Origin: Paludibaculum fermentans
GTDB taxonomy: Bacteria; Acidobacteriota; Terriglobia; Bryobacterales; Bryobacteraceae
NCBI RefSeq assembly: GCF_015277775.1
Contig: NZ_CP063849.1
Coordinates: forward strand, 8,819,501 to 8,883,500
DNA length: 64,000 bases
Direction: 5' to 3'
Made by a program: the position numbers and the translations under genes. Within the stretch, counting starts at the first letter, position 1. The number at the start of each line of letters is the position of its first letter. Shown one piece after another: positions 63,544-64,000 of the stretch. The notes under the pieces were generated by a model, which was not told the origin of the DNA, ran no database searches, and was given only the letters and a program-made list of their open reading frames with translations.

Positions 63544-64000
63544 ATGGCTACCGCAGCTCAGATCAACGCCAACCAGGCTAACGCCAGGAAGTCCACCGGA
63601 CCCGTCACCATCGAGGGCAAATCGCGTACATCCCAGAACGCCCGCCGCCACGGCTTCACCGCCCAGCACCTCACCATCACGCCCGAAGACCGCGCCGCCT
63701 TCACCGCCCTCGAAGCCGCTCTGCGCCTCGACACCCGGCCCGCGAACTGCATCGAGGAAGAGATCTTCCATCGCATCCTCACCCACACCTGGAACCTGCG
63801 CCGTATCGAATCCTTCGAATGCATCATCCTTGCCGAAACGGACCCATTGGCCGAAACCAACACCCACGACGGCCAGCTCGAACGCTACGCCCGCTACCGC
63901 CGAGACCTGGAACGCGGCCTCTACCGTGCCCTTAAGGAGCTCAGCAAACTCCAAACCGAACGCGCTGCCCTAGCTCAACAACACCCCGATGTCGTCAAAG
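63544..64000 (+). CDS. conserved acidobacterial hypothetical protein (3' end outside window)
   Basis: From ATG 63544 after AAGGAGA (8 bp). The visible 152 residues begin MATAAQINANQANARKSTGP, then GKSRTSQNARRHGFTA. The N-x-x-N-A-x-x-STGP-x-x-x-x-GK...S..NA..HG pattern occurs at the start of many Acidobacteria and Planctomycetes proteins of unknown function. The rest is charged and helical (YARYRRDLERGLYRALKELS). The frame runs off the window. Confidence 0.75.
   Translation, partial: MATAAQINANQANARKSTGPVTIEGKSRTSQNARRHGFTAQHLTITPEDRAAFTALEAALRLDTRPANCIEEEIFHRILTHTWNLRRIESFECIILAETDPLAETNTHDGQLERYARYRRDLERGLYRALKELSKLQTERAALAQQHPDVVK

Overview
The window looks like a chromosomal segment of a high-GC soil acidobacterium, probably of the Solibacter/Bryobacter/Paludibaculum branch. 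The evidence is gene content: a VWFA-related domain protein of the acidobacterial type, an ADOP-type orphan permease paired with a PadR regulator, giant Kelch/InlB-like secreted proteins, a PEP-CTERM protein, and many Rhs fragments. No 16S rRNA is present, so this assignment is an inference.

1-36.9 kb is ordinary chromosome in short operons. 1-4.7 kb (minus strand): a TPR+VWFA protein, an exported hypothetical and a beta-propeller protein. 4.8-6.9 kb: a membrane protein and a Tat-type aldo/keto reductase with a ferredoxin-like tail. 7.3-18.7 kb: a co-directional cluster of a TPR-CHAT (caspase-like) protein, a sigma-like protein, a zinc-finger membrane protein resembling an anti-sigma factor, a 2,026-residue secreted Kelch/InlB-repeat protein and a PEP-CTERM protein. 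tRNA-Phe(GAA) follows at 19.0 kb. 19-24 kb: ADOP permease, PadR, a truncated DUF4440-like gene and class I fumarase. 24-31.8 kb: DUF2252, a BlaR1-like M56/BlaI pair with a visible operator, a large exported protein of unknown function and a membrane protein. 32-35.3 kb: a type-B carboxylesterase and an ECF41 sigma factor with its AhpD-like partner, preceded by a perfect ECF41-type promoter. 35.9-36.9 kb: an unrecognised gene.

37.1-62.4 kb is the unusual part: an array of Rhs toxin tips separated by a mobile backbone. Each cassette starts at the same 14 bp of Rhs core (ACCGGCAAAGAACG). It encodes the end of the Rhs core, a toxin domain and an adjacent candidate immunity gene, and stops at a recurring 20-bp motif (GACAGCCTGACCCGTCCCAC). 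Between cassettes lies a 5.4-5.6 kb backbone: about 1 kb of hairpin-rich non-coding DNA, a divergent XRE regulator, a CHC2/Toprim/P-loop primase, a coupled tyrosine recombinase, an inverted repeat, and a 225-bp leader that reads in frame into the next Rhs core. The first cassette (ParB-like tip, cytosolic immunity candidate) and the first backbone form a 6,612-bp unit repeated in tandem almost perfectly. The next two cassettes carry different HExxH metallopeptidase-like tips with exported immunity candidates. Backbones 1 and 2 encode a primase with two in-frame deletions; backbone 3 encodes the full-length form. Between cassette 2 and backbone 3 lie an inverted backbone scrap, a transposase remnant and a group II intron.

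62.4-64 kb: decaying backbone repeats, then the start of a conserved acidobacterial gene that runs off the end.

Together the right half looks like a place where one genome stores several Rhs C-terminal toxin/immunity modules, each next to a small P4-satellite-like replication/integration unit. Whether the recombinase moves the tips or is only a carrier whose repeats allow homologous recombination cannot be decided from the sequence alone.
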